Part shown: positions 1-5,117 of the stretch, in pieces
Layout: the number at the start of each line of letters is the position of its first letter
Position numbering within the stretch: position 1 is the first letter of the stretch
From: Planctomycetota bacterium
GTDB lineage: Bacteria > Planctomycetota > Phycisphaerae > WQYP01
Direction of reading: 5' to 3'
Assembly (NCBI GenBank): GCA_021816165.1
Contig: JAKAYZ010000151.1
Coordinates: 1 to 6,408 of the forward strand
DNA: 6,408 nt
Notes under the pieces: generated by a model
Databases searched by the model: none
The model's input: only the letters and a program-made list of their open reading frames with translations
What the model was told of the DNA's origin: nothing
Translations under genes and position numbers: made by a program

Positions 1-533
1 AGATAGTGGAAGGCCAGGGCTGGTTGATGTTGAAGTCTGGCCAGATCGATCATGCGGTTCAGGGCGGCGATATCCGTGGGATTAGACTTCAAATAGCGGG
101 CCAGCACCCGAATAGCATCGCCTTTGGTGGCGATCTGCTGGTCATACACGGCCAGCAACACATTGACTGGGGGCTGGTAGCGCGCCTGGGTGGCCGGGTC
201 CATCGGGAGTTCGTGCTGGCGACCGGCTTGGTGGTAGATGCTTCGCAAGGTATCCATCGATCGTGAACCTGCTTGGCGCAGGACGGTCCGCCCGATGGCA
301 TTTTGAGATTGATGCAGCGCGCTGTCGAGGCGTCTTGGTATTAAATACAGTCGGGCATGGGTGTACAGGCAAGGGGTGCCATGGGTAAAAGGCCAGGTGT
401 GATGCGGGGAGATTGCAGTCTTGGGTGCTGCAAGGAGGTGCCGGGCACAGGCGAACACGGCCGCTATTGCTAAGATGCCATACAGGCACACCCGCGGCAT
501 TTGCCGGGACTTTAAACATTGAGATTTTATCAT
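1..533 (-). CDS. Exported or membrane-anchored TPR-like protein, N-terminal part (runs off left edge)
   Basis: A minus-strand frame is open without a stop from an ATG at 533-531 to the window edge (177 codons seen). The start is supported by a Shine-Dalgarno AAGGTG (plus-strand 540-545) six bases upstream. A second ATG at residue 12 (codon at 500-498) is possible but has a poorer site. Residues 1-14 are basic and residues 15-35 are hydrophobic (YGILAIAAVFACARHLL), consistent with a signal peptide or N-terminal anchor. Cys29 sits in VFAC, a poor lipobox. Residues 40-100 are not recognised. From about residue 110 the sequence is helical, and the stretch GDAIRVLARYLKSNPTDIAA with the following NRMIDLARLQHQPALAFHY has the spacing of tetratricopeptide repeats (small residues, then an NP turn). 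TPR proteins are usually assembly scaffolds. The partner and role here are unknown because the C-terminus lies outside the window. The gene is divergent from uppP. Confidence 0.7.
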   Translation of the reverse strand, partial: MIKSQCLKSRQMPRVCLYGILAIAAVFACARHLLAAPKTAISPHHTWPFTHGTPCLYTHARLYLIPRRLDSALHQSQNAIGRTVLRQAGSRSMDTLRSIYHQAGRQHELPMDPATQARYQPPVNVLLAVYDQQIATKGDAIRVLARYLKSNPTDIAALNRMIDLARLQHQPALAFHY

Positions 534-539
534 GTATGT

Positions 540-545
540 CACCTT
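540..545 (-). promoter_or_regulatory. Ribosome binding site of the left-edge TPR-like gene
   Basis: On the minus strand AAGGTG lies six bases before the ATG at 533-531. It decides the start over the in-frame ATG at 500-498, whose upstream sequence offers only a weak purine run. Confidence 0.55.
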
Positions 546-571
546 GTTGGGCACTCGGACATTTACCAACT

Positions 572-584
572 GCTCTAATAGAGC
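572..584. repeat. Palindrome, candidate operator
   Basis: Perfect 5-bp arms GCTCT and AGAGC flank a 3-base centre AAT. The site lies about 40 bases upstream of the start of the minus-strand TPR-like gene, which would suit a regulator-binding site. Short palindromes also occur by chance. Confidence 0.25.
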
Positions 585-686
585 CAACGTCCGCAATATC
601 GTTGTGTTGCAGGTGGTGGTCTGGTGCCAGGCCTGAACCACGCCCGCGCGCAAAACGCCACAGCTCTGGACGCTTGCCATCAGCGC

Positions 687-705
687 CGCTATCTGGATGA
701 TAGCG
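687..705. repeat. Perfect 7-bp inverted repeat upstream of uppP
   Basis: Arms CGCTATC and GATAGCG pair perfectly around a 5-base loop TGGAT, about 95 bases before the uppP start. No T-run follows, so it is not a standard intrinsic terminator. It could be an operator or part of an mRNA leader. Confidence 0.3.
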
Positions 706-721
706 TCATCCATTGCCGATG

Positions 722-744
722 GCACTGGCAGGTGTTGGCAGTGC
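722..744. repeat. Imperfect inverted repeat upstream of uppP
   Basis: GCACTG at 722-727 pairs with CAGTGC at 739-744. Inside, a G/G mismatch is followed by two more pairs (CA/TG), closing a 5-base loop. It ends about 55 bases before the uppP start. Function unknown. Confidence 0.25.
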
Positions 745-772
745 GAACTGGTAGCGACGGAAGGGCTACAAG

Positions 773-802
773 ATGAGTGCTATTTTAAGGGGTATTAGAT
801 GA
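773..802 (+). CDS. Possible 9-codon leader ORF overlapping the uppP start
   Basis: ATG at 773 opens a reading frame for MSAILRGIR whose TGA (800-802) overlaps the uppP ATG in an ATGA arrangement, as in translational coupling. A purine-rich GGAAGGG precedes it by about 8 bases. The short length allows this to arise by chance, and uppP has its own good ribosome binding site inside this ORF. The peptide matches nothing I recognise. Confidence 0.2.
   Translation: MSAILRGIR
787..792 (+). promoter_or_regulatory. Ribosome binding site of uppP
   Basis: AAGGGG six bases before the ATG at 799. This purine tract supports that start. Confidence 0.5.
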
Positions 803-1668
803 CACATCTGGCTTTATGGCAGGCGATTTTGCTGGGGATCCTGCAAGGTGTATCGGAGCTTTTTCCGGTCAGCAGTCTGGGGCAGATTATTGTTGCCAAG
901 GCTCTGTTGCACTGGCATTTCAATGCCCATAACAAGCATTTTTTGTCGTTTGTGGTGGCACTGCATTTAGCCACAGCGCTGGCACTGGTCGTTTATTTCT
1001 GGAAACAGTGGAAAATTGTGCTTGTGGCATACTGGGGCAGCGTTAAACGCCGCCGTTTTGTTTATGATAAAGAGAGCAAGTTTGCGTGGCTATTGGTGGC
1101 GGGCACACTGGTGGTGGGGGCGGTGGGCTTTGCATTTAAGAAAAAGTTCACTTTGTTTTTTGATAACCATCATTATTACTGGATGGTGGCGCTGTTTTTG
1201 ATTCTCAACGGCGGGGTGATGTTTCTGGGAGATTACGTGAAAAAGCTGGCGGTGCGCAAGGCGGAACAACGTCAGCAGAAACGGGCGGAAGATTTGACTT
1301 TTCCAGCGGCGACGCTGGTGGGGGCGTCTCAGACGTTGGCGCTGTTTCCGGGCATATCGCGCAGCGGGGTGGCTATTGTGGGAGGCATTTTGGCGGGACT
1401 CAGTTATGAAGAGGCCTGTCGGTTTGCGTTTATGCTGGCTACACCGGTGATTGGAGCTGCAGGGCTGCTGAAGTTGCCGGCCCTTTTTAAGCCGGAGGCC
1501 CGGGCCATTCTCGGAATTACCGTTCCGGCGGCTTTGGCGGCGGGAATAACGGCTTATTTAAGCATTAAGTTTTTGATGATCTATTTTGAAACCCGTCGGC
1601 TCACGCCGTTTGCGATTTACTGTGTGGTGATCGGAGCGATCGCCATGGTTGTGTTGCTGAAGCATTAA
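799..1668 (+). CDS. uppP: Undecaprenyl-diphosphate phosphatase (UppP/BacA family)
   Basis: Integral membrane phosphatase that converts undecaprenyl diphosphate to the monophosphate, recycling the lipid carrier for peptidoglycan and other wall polymers; overexpression of the family gives bacitracin resistance. The length of 289 residues is normal. The N-terminal signature is at residues 16-29, QGVSELFPVSSLGQ (usually EGxTEFLPxSSTGH), with Gln16 and Glu20 in the (E/Q)xxxE positions. The second signature PGISRSGVA is at 184-192, with the catalytic-type Arg188 (E. coli Arg174). Hydrophobic segments lie roughly at 52-67, 96-113, 127-143, 191-225, 236-255 and 272-287. Basic loops at 81-95 and 146-165 are probably cytoplasmic. 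Oddities: the conserved His of the first motif is Gln29, and the final Thr of PGxSRSxxT is Ala192. Starts at ATG with a good RBS. Not in a visible operon. Family assignment is firm; full activity is inferred. Confidence 0.93.
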   Translation: MTHLALWQAILLGILQGVSELFPVSSLGQIIVAKALLHWHFNAHNKHFLSFVVALHLATALALVVYFWKQWKIVLVAYWGSVKRRRFVYDKESKFAWLLVAGTLVVGAVGFAFKKKFTLFFDNHHYYWMVALFLILNGGVMFLGDYVKKLAVRKAEQRQQKRAEDLTFPAATLVGASQTLALFPGISRSGVAIVGGILAGLSYEEACRFAFMLATPVIGAAGLLKLPALFKPEARAILGITVPAALAAGITAYLSIKFLMIYFETRRLTPFAIYCVVIGAIAMVVLLKH

Positions 1669-1823
1669 CTGGTCGTTGGCTTGACCGTGACCGGCAGGCA
1701 AATAGCAAAAAAATAGGTGGTGTTTGACGGCCCGATATCTTATCCTGATTGCGGCCGGTGTCCGGCTATGCGCCAGGCAACCATGGCCTGAATGAAAGCG
1801 GCTTTAACCCGAGGGTATCATTG
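1669..1823 (+). other. uppP-xylB intergenic region
   Basis: 155 bases between two same-strand genes. It holds a TTGACG hexamer at 1724-1729 and a TTGACC at 1681-1686, but neither has a matching -10 at 16-18 bases. A short GCCGG-TGT-CCGGC hairpin lies near 1754-1766. No T-run terminator for uppP is visible, so read-through into xylB is possible. Confidence 0.3.
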
Positions 1824-3362
1824 ATGGCGTTACTGGGATTGGATATCGGCACATCGGCCACCAAGGCTTTGGTGCTTACACCACAGGGAAAGGTGGTGGC
1901 GACGGCGGAATCGCCACACGTGCTGAAAACACCACGCCCTGGCTGGAGTGAGCAGGATCCTGAAGGCTGGTGGCGGGCGGTGGTATTGGCTACCGGCCAG
2001 GTTCTGAAAAAATCCGGAATCCATGGGTCTGAAGTTACGGCCATCGGATTGTCCGGGCAGATGCATGGTAGTGTTTTTCTGGGGGATGGGCCCCGGCCGC
2101 TGCGCCCGGCTTTGCTTTGGAATGACCAGCGCACGGCCAAGGAGTGTCGGGAAATTGAAACACTGGCCGGCGGTCGCGAAAGCCTGATCAACATGGTGGG
2201 TAATCCGGCGCTGACGGGCTTCACGGCCCCAAAGATTTTATGGCTGCGTGAGAATGAACCGGCACGTTATGAAAAATGCCGCCATGTCCTGCTGCCGAAG
2301 GATTATATCCGGTATCGTTTGACGGGTGATTATGCCGGGGAGGTGTCGGATGCGTCTGGGACGTTATTGTTGGATGTAAAAAACAGGCGGTGGAGCAAGG
2401 AGCTAATCGGGCGTCTGGGGATAGATTCATCCTGGTTGCCACGGATCAGCGAATCGCAGGAAATTACCGGTCAGGTTTCGGCAGCGGCTGCGGAATTCTT
2501 GCCGGTGCGCAAGGGCACCCCGGTGGTGGGTGGGGCGGGTGACCAGGCCGCCGGCGCGGTGGGCACGGGCGTAGTGTCGGCGGGGCTGTTATCCGCCAGC
2601 ATGGGAACCAGTGGAGTTATTTTCGCCGCGTCCGGTTCGCCACAAACGGACCCGCAGGGTCGTGTTCATACCATGTGCCACGCTATTCCCGAAACATGGT
2701 GTGTTTTTGGATGTATGCTTAGTGCGGGCGGATCGCTGCAATGGTTGCGGAATATGCTTTTATCCCATGAAATGGAACAGTTGCTGCGGCGAAAAAAAGA
2801 TCCAGGGGTGCTCTATGAACGGATGATTGAACAGGCGCAGCACGCTCCGGCGGGGGCGGAGCATCTGTTTTTTCTGCCCTACCTGACCGGCGAGCGATGT
2901 CCTCATCCGGACCCGTTTGCACGCGGAACCTTCATTGGTTTAACGCCGCGCCATCAGCAGTCGCATCTGATTCGCAGCGTGCTGGAAGGCATTACATTCG
3001 GCATGCGCCAGCAAGTGGCCATTATGCGATCCATGGGACTGAAGGTGGATCAGGTGCGGGCCAGCGGCGGTGGTGCTCGCAGTTCGTTCTGGCGGCAACT
3101 GCAGGCTGATATGTACGAGGCTCCAGTGGTTACCATTAACGTAAGCGAGGGTGCTGCATTGGGTGCGGCTATTTTGGCGGGTGTGGGTACCGGTGTATGG
3201 AAGACCGTGGCCCAGGCTACTACGGCCATTATTAAAATTCAGCATCGCAGTTCGCCGCACAAAATTCGCGCGGCGCAGTACGCCAATCTCTACCGTACCT
3301 ATGCAGCACTGTATCCGGCTTTGCAAAGCATATTTCCGATGTTGGCCGGCGACACATGTTAA
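1824..3362 (+). CDS. xylB: Xylulokinase (FGGY carbohydrate kinase)
   Basis: Cytoplasmic ATP-dependent kinase phosphorylating D-xylulose to xylulose 5-phosphate, feeding the pentose phosphate pathway. From the ATG at 1824 it has 512 residues, close to the usual 480-515. This start is preferred over an in-frame ATG at 1749 because GAGGG (1811-1815) lies 8 bases before it and because the protein then begins directly with the ATPase phosphate loop GLDIGTSATK (5-14). Other motifs are GQMHG (78-82), typical of xylulokinases, and WNDQR (99-103). GFTAPKILWLREN (132-144) matches FGGY signature 1. GGAGDQAAGAVG carries the catalytic-base Asp240 (E. coli Asp233). GERCPHPDPFARG is at 356-368, GGGARSSFW at 415-423 and EGAALGAA at 442-449. 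Both FGGY domains are complete. Among FGGY kinases GQMHG favours xylulose, but a related ketose or polyol cannot be excluded. No xylA, transporter or regulator is nearby. Confidence 0.92.
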   Translation: MALLGLDIGTSATKALVLTPQGKVVATAESPHVLKTPRPGWSEQDPEGWWRAVVLATGQVLKKSGIHGSEVTAIGLSGQMHGSVFLGDGPRPLRPALLWNDQRTAKECREIETLAGGRESLINMVGNPALTGFTAPKILWLRENEPARYEKCRHVLLPKDYIRYRLTGDYAGEVSDASGTLLLDVKNRRWSKELIGRLGIDSSWLPRISESQEITGQVSAAAAEFLPVRKGTPVVGGAGDQAAGAVGTGVVSAGLLSASMGTSGVIFAASGSPQTDPQGRVHTMCHAIPETWCVFGCMLSAGGSLQWLRNMLLSHEMEQLLRRKKDPGVLYERMIEQAQHAPAGAEHLFFLPYLTGERCPHPDPFARGTFIGLTPRHQQSHLIRSVLEGITFGMRQQVAIMRSMGLKVDQVRASGGGARSSFWRQLQADMYEAPVVTINVSEGAALGAAILAGVGTGVWKTVAQATTAIIKIQHRSSPHKIRAAQYANLYRTYAALYPALQSIFPMLAGDTC

Positions 3363-3369
3363 CGGCAGG

Positions 3370-3401
3370 TTGTCGCACTTGCGCCATGATATCCATATAC
3401 T
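3370..3401 (+). promoter_or_regulatory. Weak candidate promoter for the nuclease-like gene
   Basis: TATACT (3396-3401) is one base off the -10 consensus and lies 25 bases before the ATG at 3427. The nearest -35-like hexamer is TTGTCG (3370-3375), but the 20-base spacer is too long for a good sigma-70 promoter. The gene may instead be co-transcribed from xylB, which ends 64 bases upstream. Confidence 0.25.
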
Positions 3402-3426
3402 GCCCAAGCCTTATTATGGTGGTGAC

Positions 3427-4341
3427 ATGACAGGAACAACTCCAAATTACCTTGGGCTGACCAGCTATCAAACCTGCATTCAGAGGTTGCAGGGGGCATG
3501 GAAAGCCTTTGCCGCAACCCGACTGGATCGGCTGCGCCACGGCGAAGCCGCGGAAAAAGTTGCCGAGGCCATCGTGGAGGATCTGCTTACCGGAGTGCTG
3601 GATTGGACCAAAGGAGACCTCACTTACCAGGTCGATTTTGCGGATATCGTCTTGAGCCGCAATTTGCAAAAGTATCTGGTCATTGAGGTAAAAAAGCCCG
3701 GTACCTTACGCCTTGGCCAGCGATCTCTGGCGGCGGCATTGGAACAGGCTCTGCGTTACGCCAATGCCCAGCACATTGGACAGGTGGCAGTCAGCGACGG
3801 CTGCATTTTCTATGCTGCGGATATCCTCCCGGGCGGATTGCGGCATCGGGTGGTGGCGAATCTGGCGGATACGCAAGCGCCTGCGGCGCTGTGGTGGGTA
3901 AGTGTGCATGGCGTTTACCGTCCGCTGGAAGAACCTTGGCCCACGGAATCGCTGCTTGTCGATGAGCCTTATTCGGCTGCGGGCCACAACCCATCAGTTG
4001 GGGAACCGTGCTCTTTGCTGCACCGAACCTACCGGCTTCCGGCCCGCTGTTTTGCCTGGGTAGGGGATGCCAATAAGCCCAGCACATGGAAACTGCCGTA
4101 TCTGAAAGAAAATGGTGACATCGATGAACGGCGGCTGCCCAAGGCGATACAATGTTTGTTGACCAATTACCGCGGAGCCAAGGCGATCATTCCTGAATCC
4201 GGCGTTGGCGAGGTATTGTTGCGCCTGGCCCGGGCCGCCAAAAGGGCGAATCTGTTGCCGCCGGAATCGGTTCATCCAGCACCGGTCTATCAACAATTAA
4301 TGTTGTGGCTGGAACAAAACAGTTGTGGCCGCGATCTTTGA
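3427..4341 (+). CDS. PD-(D/E)XK nuclease-like protein (HsdR N-terminal type) with extra C-terminal module
   Basis: A 304-residue soluble protein with no signal peptide. Residues 38-135 look like the nuclease domain of type I restriction HsdR subunits: a helix with Glu43/Glu47/Glu51 (AEAIVEDLL), a strand with Asp73 (DFADIVL), then Glu87-Val-Lys89 (LVIEVKKPG), then Gln107-Tyr111 (EQALRYA), and VAVSDGCIFY (120-129) as the following strand. D73...E87xK89 plus the Q motif is the catalytic set for Mg-dependent DNA cleavage. Residues 150-205 are not recognised. Residues 208-280 (FAWV..., PSTWKLP at 218-224, a G-D-I-D-x-R stretch, LTNYRGAKA at 245-253, IPE, a final helix) resemble a small module I recall from phage head-protease-associated and hypothetical proteins. 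No helicase, methylase or specificity subunit is present. The ATG at 3427 is chosen because it follows GGTGGTG closely and leaves no overlap with xylB; an in-frame ATG at 3151 would overlap xylB by about 210 bases. Nuclease activity and biological role are inferred. Confidence 0.7.
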   Translation: MTGTTPNYLGLTSYQTCIQRLQGAWKAFAATRLDRLRHGEAAEKVAEAIVEDLLTGVLDWTKGDLTYQVDFADIVLSRNLQKYLVIEVKKPGTLRLGQRSLAAALEQALRYANAQHIGQVAVSDGCIFYAADILPGGLRHRVVANLADTQAPAALWWVSVHGVYRPLEEPWPTESLLVDEPYSAAGHNPSVGEPCSLLHRTYRLPARCFAWVGDANKPSTWKLPYLKENGDIDERRLPKAIQCLLTNYRGAKAIIPESGVGEVLLRLARAAKRANLLPPESVHPAPVYQQLMLWLEQNSCGRDL

Positions 4342-4345
4342 TCGC
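4331..4345. repeat. Perfect hairpin over the nuclease stop codon
   Basis: GCGATC (4331-4336) and GATCGC (4340-4345) pair perfectly around a TTT loop. The TGA stop (4339-4341) lies inside. No downstream T-run is present, so it is not a standard terminator, but it may stabilise the 3' end or be chance. Confidence 0.3.
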
Positions 4346-4405
4346 TGGGGGTACAAGCTGCAGCCTGCCTGGCAGAAACGGCATCGGAATGCGACCCATC
4401 TGATT

Positions 4406-4435
4406 TTGTCGCGGGCGCGGCCCTGCGGCTATAAT
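4406..4435 (+). promoter_or_regulatory. Sigma-70-type promoter for the HAD-LolA-like operon
   Basis: A perfect -10 TATAAT (4430-4435) is preceded by TTGTCG (4406-4411, four of six matches to TTGACA) with an 18-base spacer. Transcription would begin near 4442, leaving only about 12 bases before the ATG at 4454. This is the best promoter match in the window, and it argues against a longer start for the HAD gene at 4325. Confidence 0.6.
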
Positions 4436-4453
4436 GCATCCAGAGGCTGTGCG

Positions 4454-5113
4454 ATGACCAATCATTACCGTTTAGTTGTATTCGATATGGATGGCACACT
4501 TACGCACGATGCCATGGATTTTGAAGCATTGCGGGTGGATTTGGGTTTGAGCGAGCGCCGGCCGATCTTGGAATGGATCGCTGGCCTGCGCGAGCTGGAG
4601 CGTGATGATGCCACCAAAATTCTTGAGCAGCATGAGCGGCGAGCTGCGGAAATGTGCCGCCTGCGTGCCGGCGTGGTGGATATGCTCGAGGAGCTTACTC
4701 GCCGCGGGGTGCGAGCCGCGTTGCTGACCCGGAATAGTCAGTCCAGCGTGCGGCGAATTGTCACCCGTCACCGGCTGGCCTTTGAAGTTGTGGTATCACG
4801 GGACGAGCCGCCGTTTAAGCCGCACCCGGCAAGTTTAGAGCGAATTTTGCGCCATTTCGGGGTTGGCCCGGGAGAAGCGTTGATGGTTGGCGATAATATC
4901 TTTGACCTGCAGGTAGCACATGGGGCGCAAGTGGCAAGCGTGCTGCTGCTCGATGGCGCGGTACCACTTCCACCGTTTGCGGGCCGGGCAGACTTTTGCA
5001 TCTCTGATATTGCGGACATCGTGAAGCTGCTGGAGCAGCCGAAAAGGTTTCGCAACCAATTCAATGTCCTGGCGGATGATGGTCAGCAGCACAATTTTGT
5101 GGAGAAAGGATAA
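4454..5113 (+). CDS. HAD-superfamily hydrolase, subfamily IA (phosphoglycolate phosphatase-like)
   Basis: A cytoplasmic 219-residue phosphatase of the haloacid dehalogenase fold. Motif I is FDMDGTL with nucleophile Asp11 and Asp13. Motif II is LLTRN with Thr92, motif III is FKPHP with Lys122, and motif IV is MVGDNIFDLQVA with Asp147 and Asp151. All catalytic residues for phosphoaspartyl hydrolysis are present. The helical stretch at about 20-75 is the C1 cap of the IA subfamily, whose best-known members act on phosphoglycolate, beta-phosphoglucomutase substrates or other small phosphates. The substrate cannot be told from sequence. The ATG at 4454 is chosen because AGAGG lies 7 bases upstream, the TATAAT promoter lies just before it, and motif I then sits at the usual position near the N-terminus. 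An in-frame ATG at 4325 would add 43 non-homologous residues. Four bases after its stop the LolA-like gene begins, so the two are probably co-transcribed and may be translationally coupled. Confidence 0.88.
   Translation: MTNHYRLVVFDMDGTLTHDAMDFEALRVDLGLSERRPILEWIAGLRELERDDATKILEQHERRAAEMCRLRAGVVDMLEELTRRGVRAALLTRNSQSSVRRIVTRHRLAFEVVVSRDEPPFKPHPASLERILRHFGVGPGEALMVGDNIFDLQVAHGAQVASVLLLDGAVPLPPFAGRADFCISDIADIVKLLEQPKRFRNQFNVLADDGQQHNFVEKG
5103..5110 (+). promoter_or_regulatory. Ribosome binding site deciding a TTG start
   Basis: AGAAAGGA lies inside the last codons of the HAD gene. It is 7 bases from TTG 5118 (ideal) but 16 from ATG 5127 (too far), so it favours the TTG start of the downstream gene. 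Confidence 0.5.
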
Positions 5114-5117
5114 CCCC

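Larger units (their letters stand above)
534..798. other. Divergent intergenic region with four inverted repeats
   Basis: This 265-base gap separates two divergently transcribed genes, so promoters for both are expected here. No clear -35/-10 pair was found. Inverted repeats visible by eye are: GCTCT-AAT-AGAGC at 572-584; GGTCTG/CAGGCC at 618-633 (4-base loop, one G-T pair); CGCTATC/GATAGCG at 687-705 (5-base loop); and GCACTG/CAGTGC at 722-744. None is followed by a T-run, so they look more like operators or leader structure than terminators. No convincing gene longer than the tiny 773-802 ORF was found in either strand. Confidence 0.45.

Noticed and set aside
142..519. Minus-strand ORF of 125 codons at the left edge
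   Set aside because: Another minus frame in the same place is open to the window edge, has AAGGTG at its start, a hydrophobic leader and a TPR-like pattern. This ORF shows none of these.
413..700. Plus-strand ORF of 95 codons
   Set aside because: It overlaps the left-edge minus gene and the intergenic repeats, has no recognisable domain, and its composition is Arg/Pro/Ser rich as in shadow frames.
1681..1752. TTGACC/TTGACG hexamers as a xylB promoter
   Set aside because: No acceptable -10 hexamer lies 16-18 bases downstream of either one.
1749..1823. Longer N-terminus for xylulokinase from ATG 1749
   Set aside because: The added 25 residues do not match FGGY kinases, which start just before the GLDIGT loop, and the better RBS is at 1811-1815.
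2940..3407. Minus-strand ORF of 155 codons across the end of xylB
   Set aside because: It is antisense to the conserved FGGY C-terminal domain and has no recognisable domain of its own.
3151..3426. Longer N-terminus for the nuclease-like protein
   Set aside because: It would overlap the conserved C-terminal coding part of xylB out of frame; the ATG at 3427 avoids this and is preceded by GGTGGTG.
4325..4453. Longer N-terminus for the HAD hydrolase from ATG 4325
   Set aside because: It would move motif I away from the N-terminus, and the TATAAT promoter lies inside this stretch.
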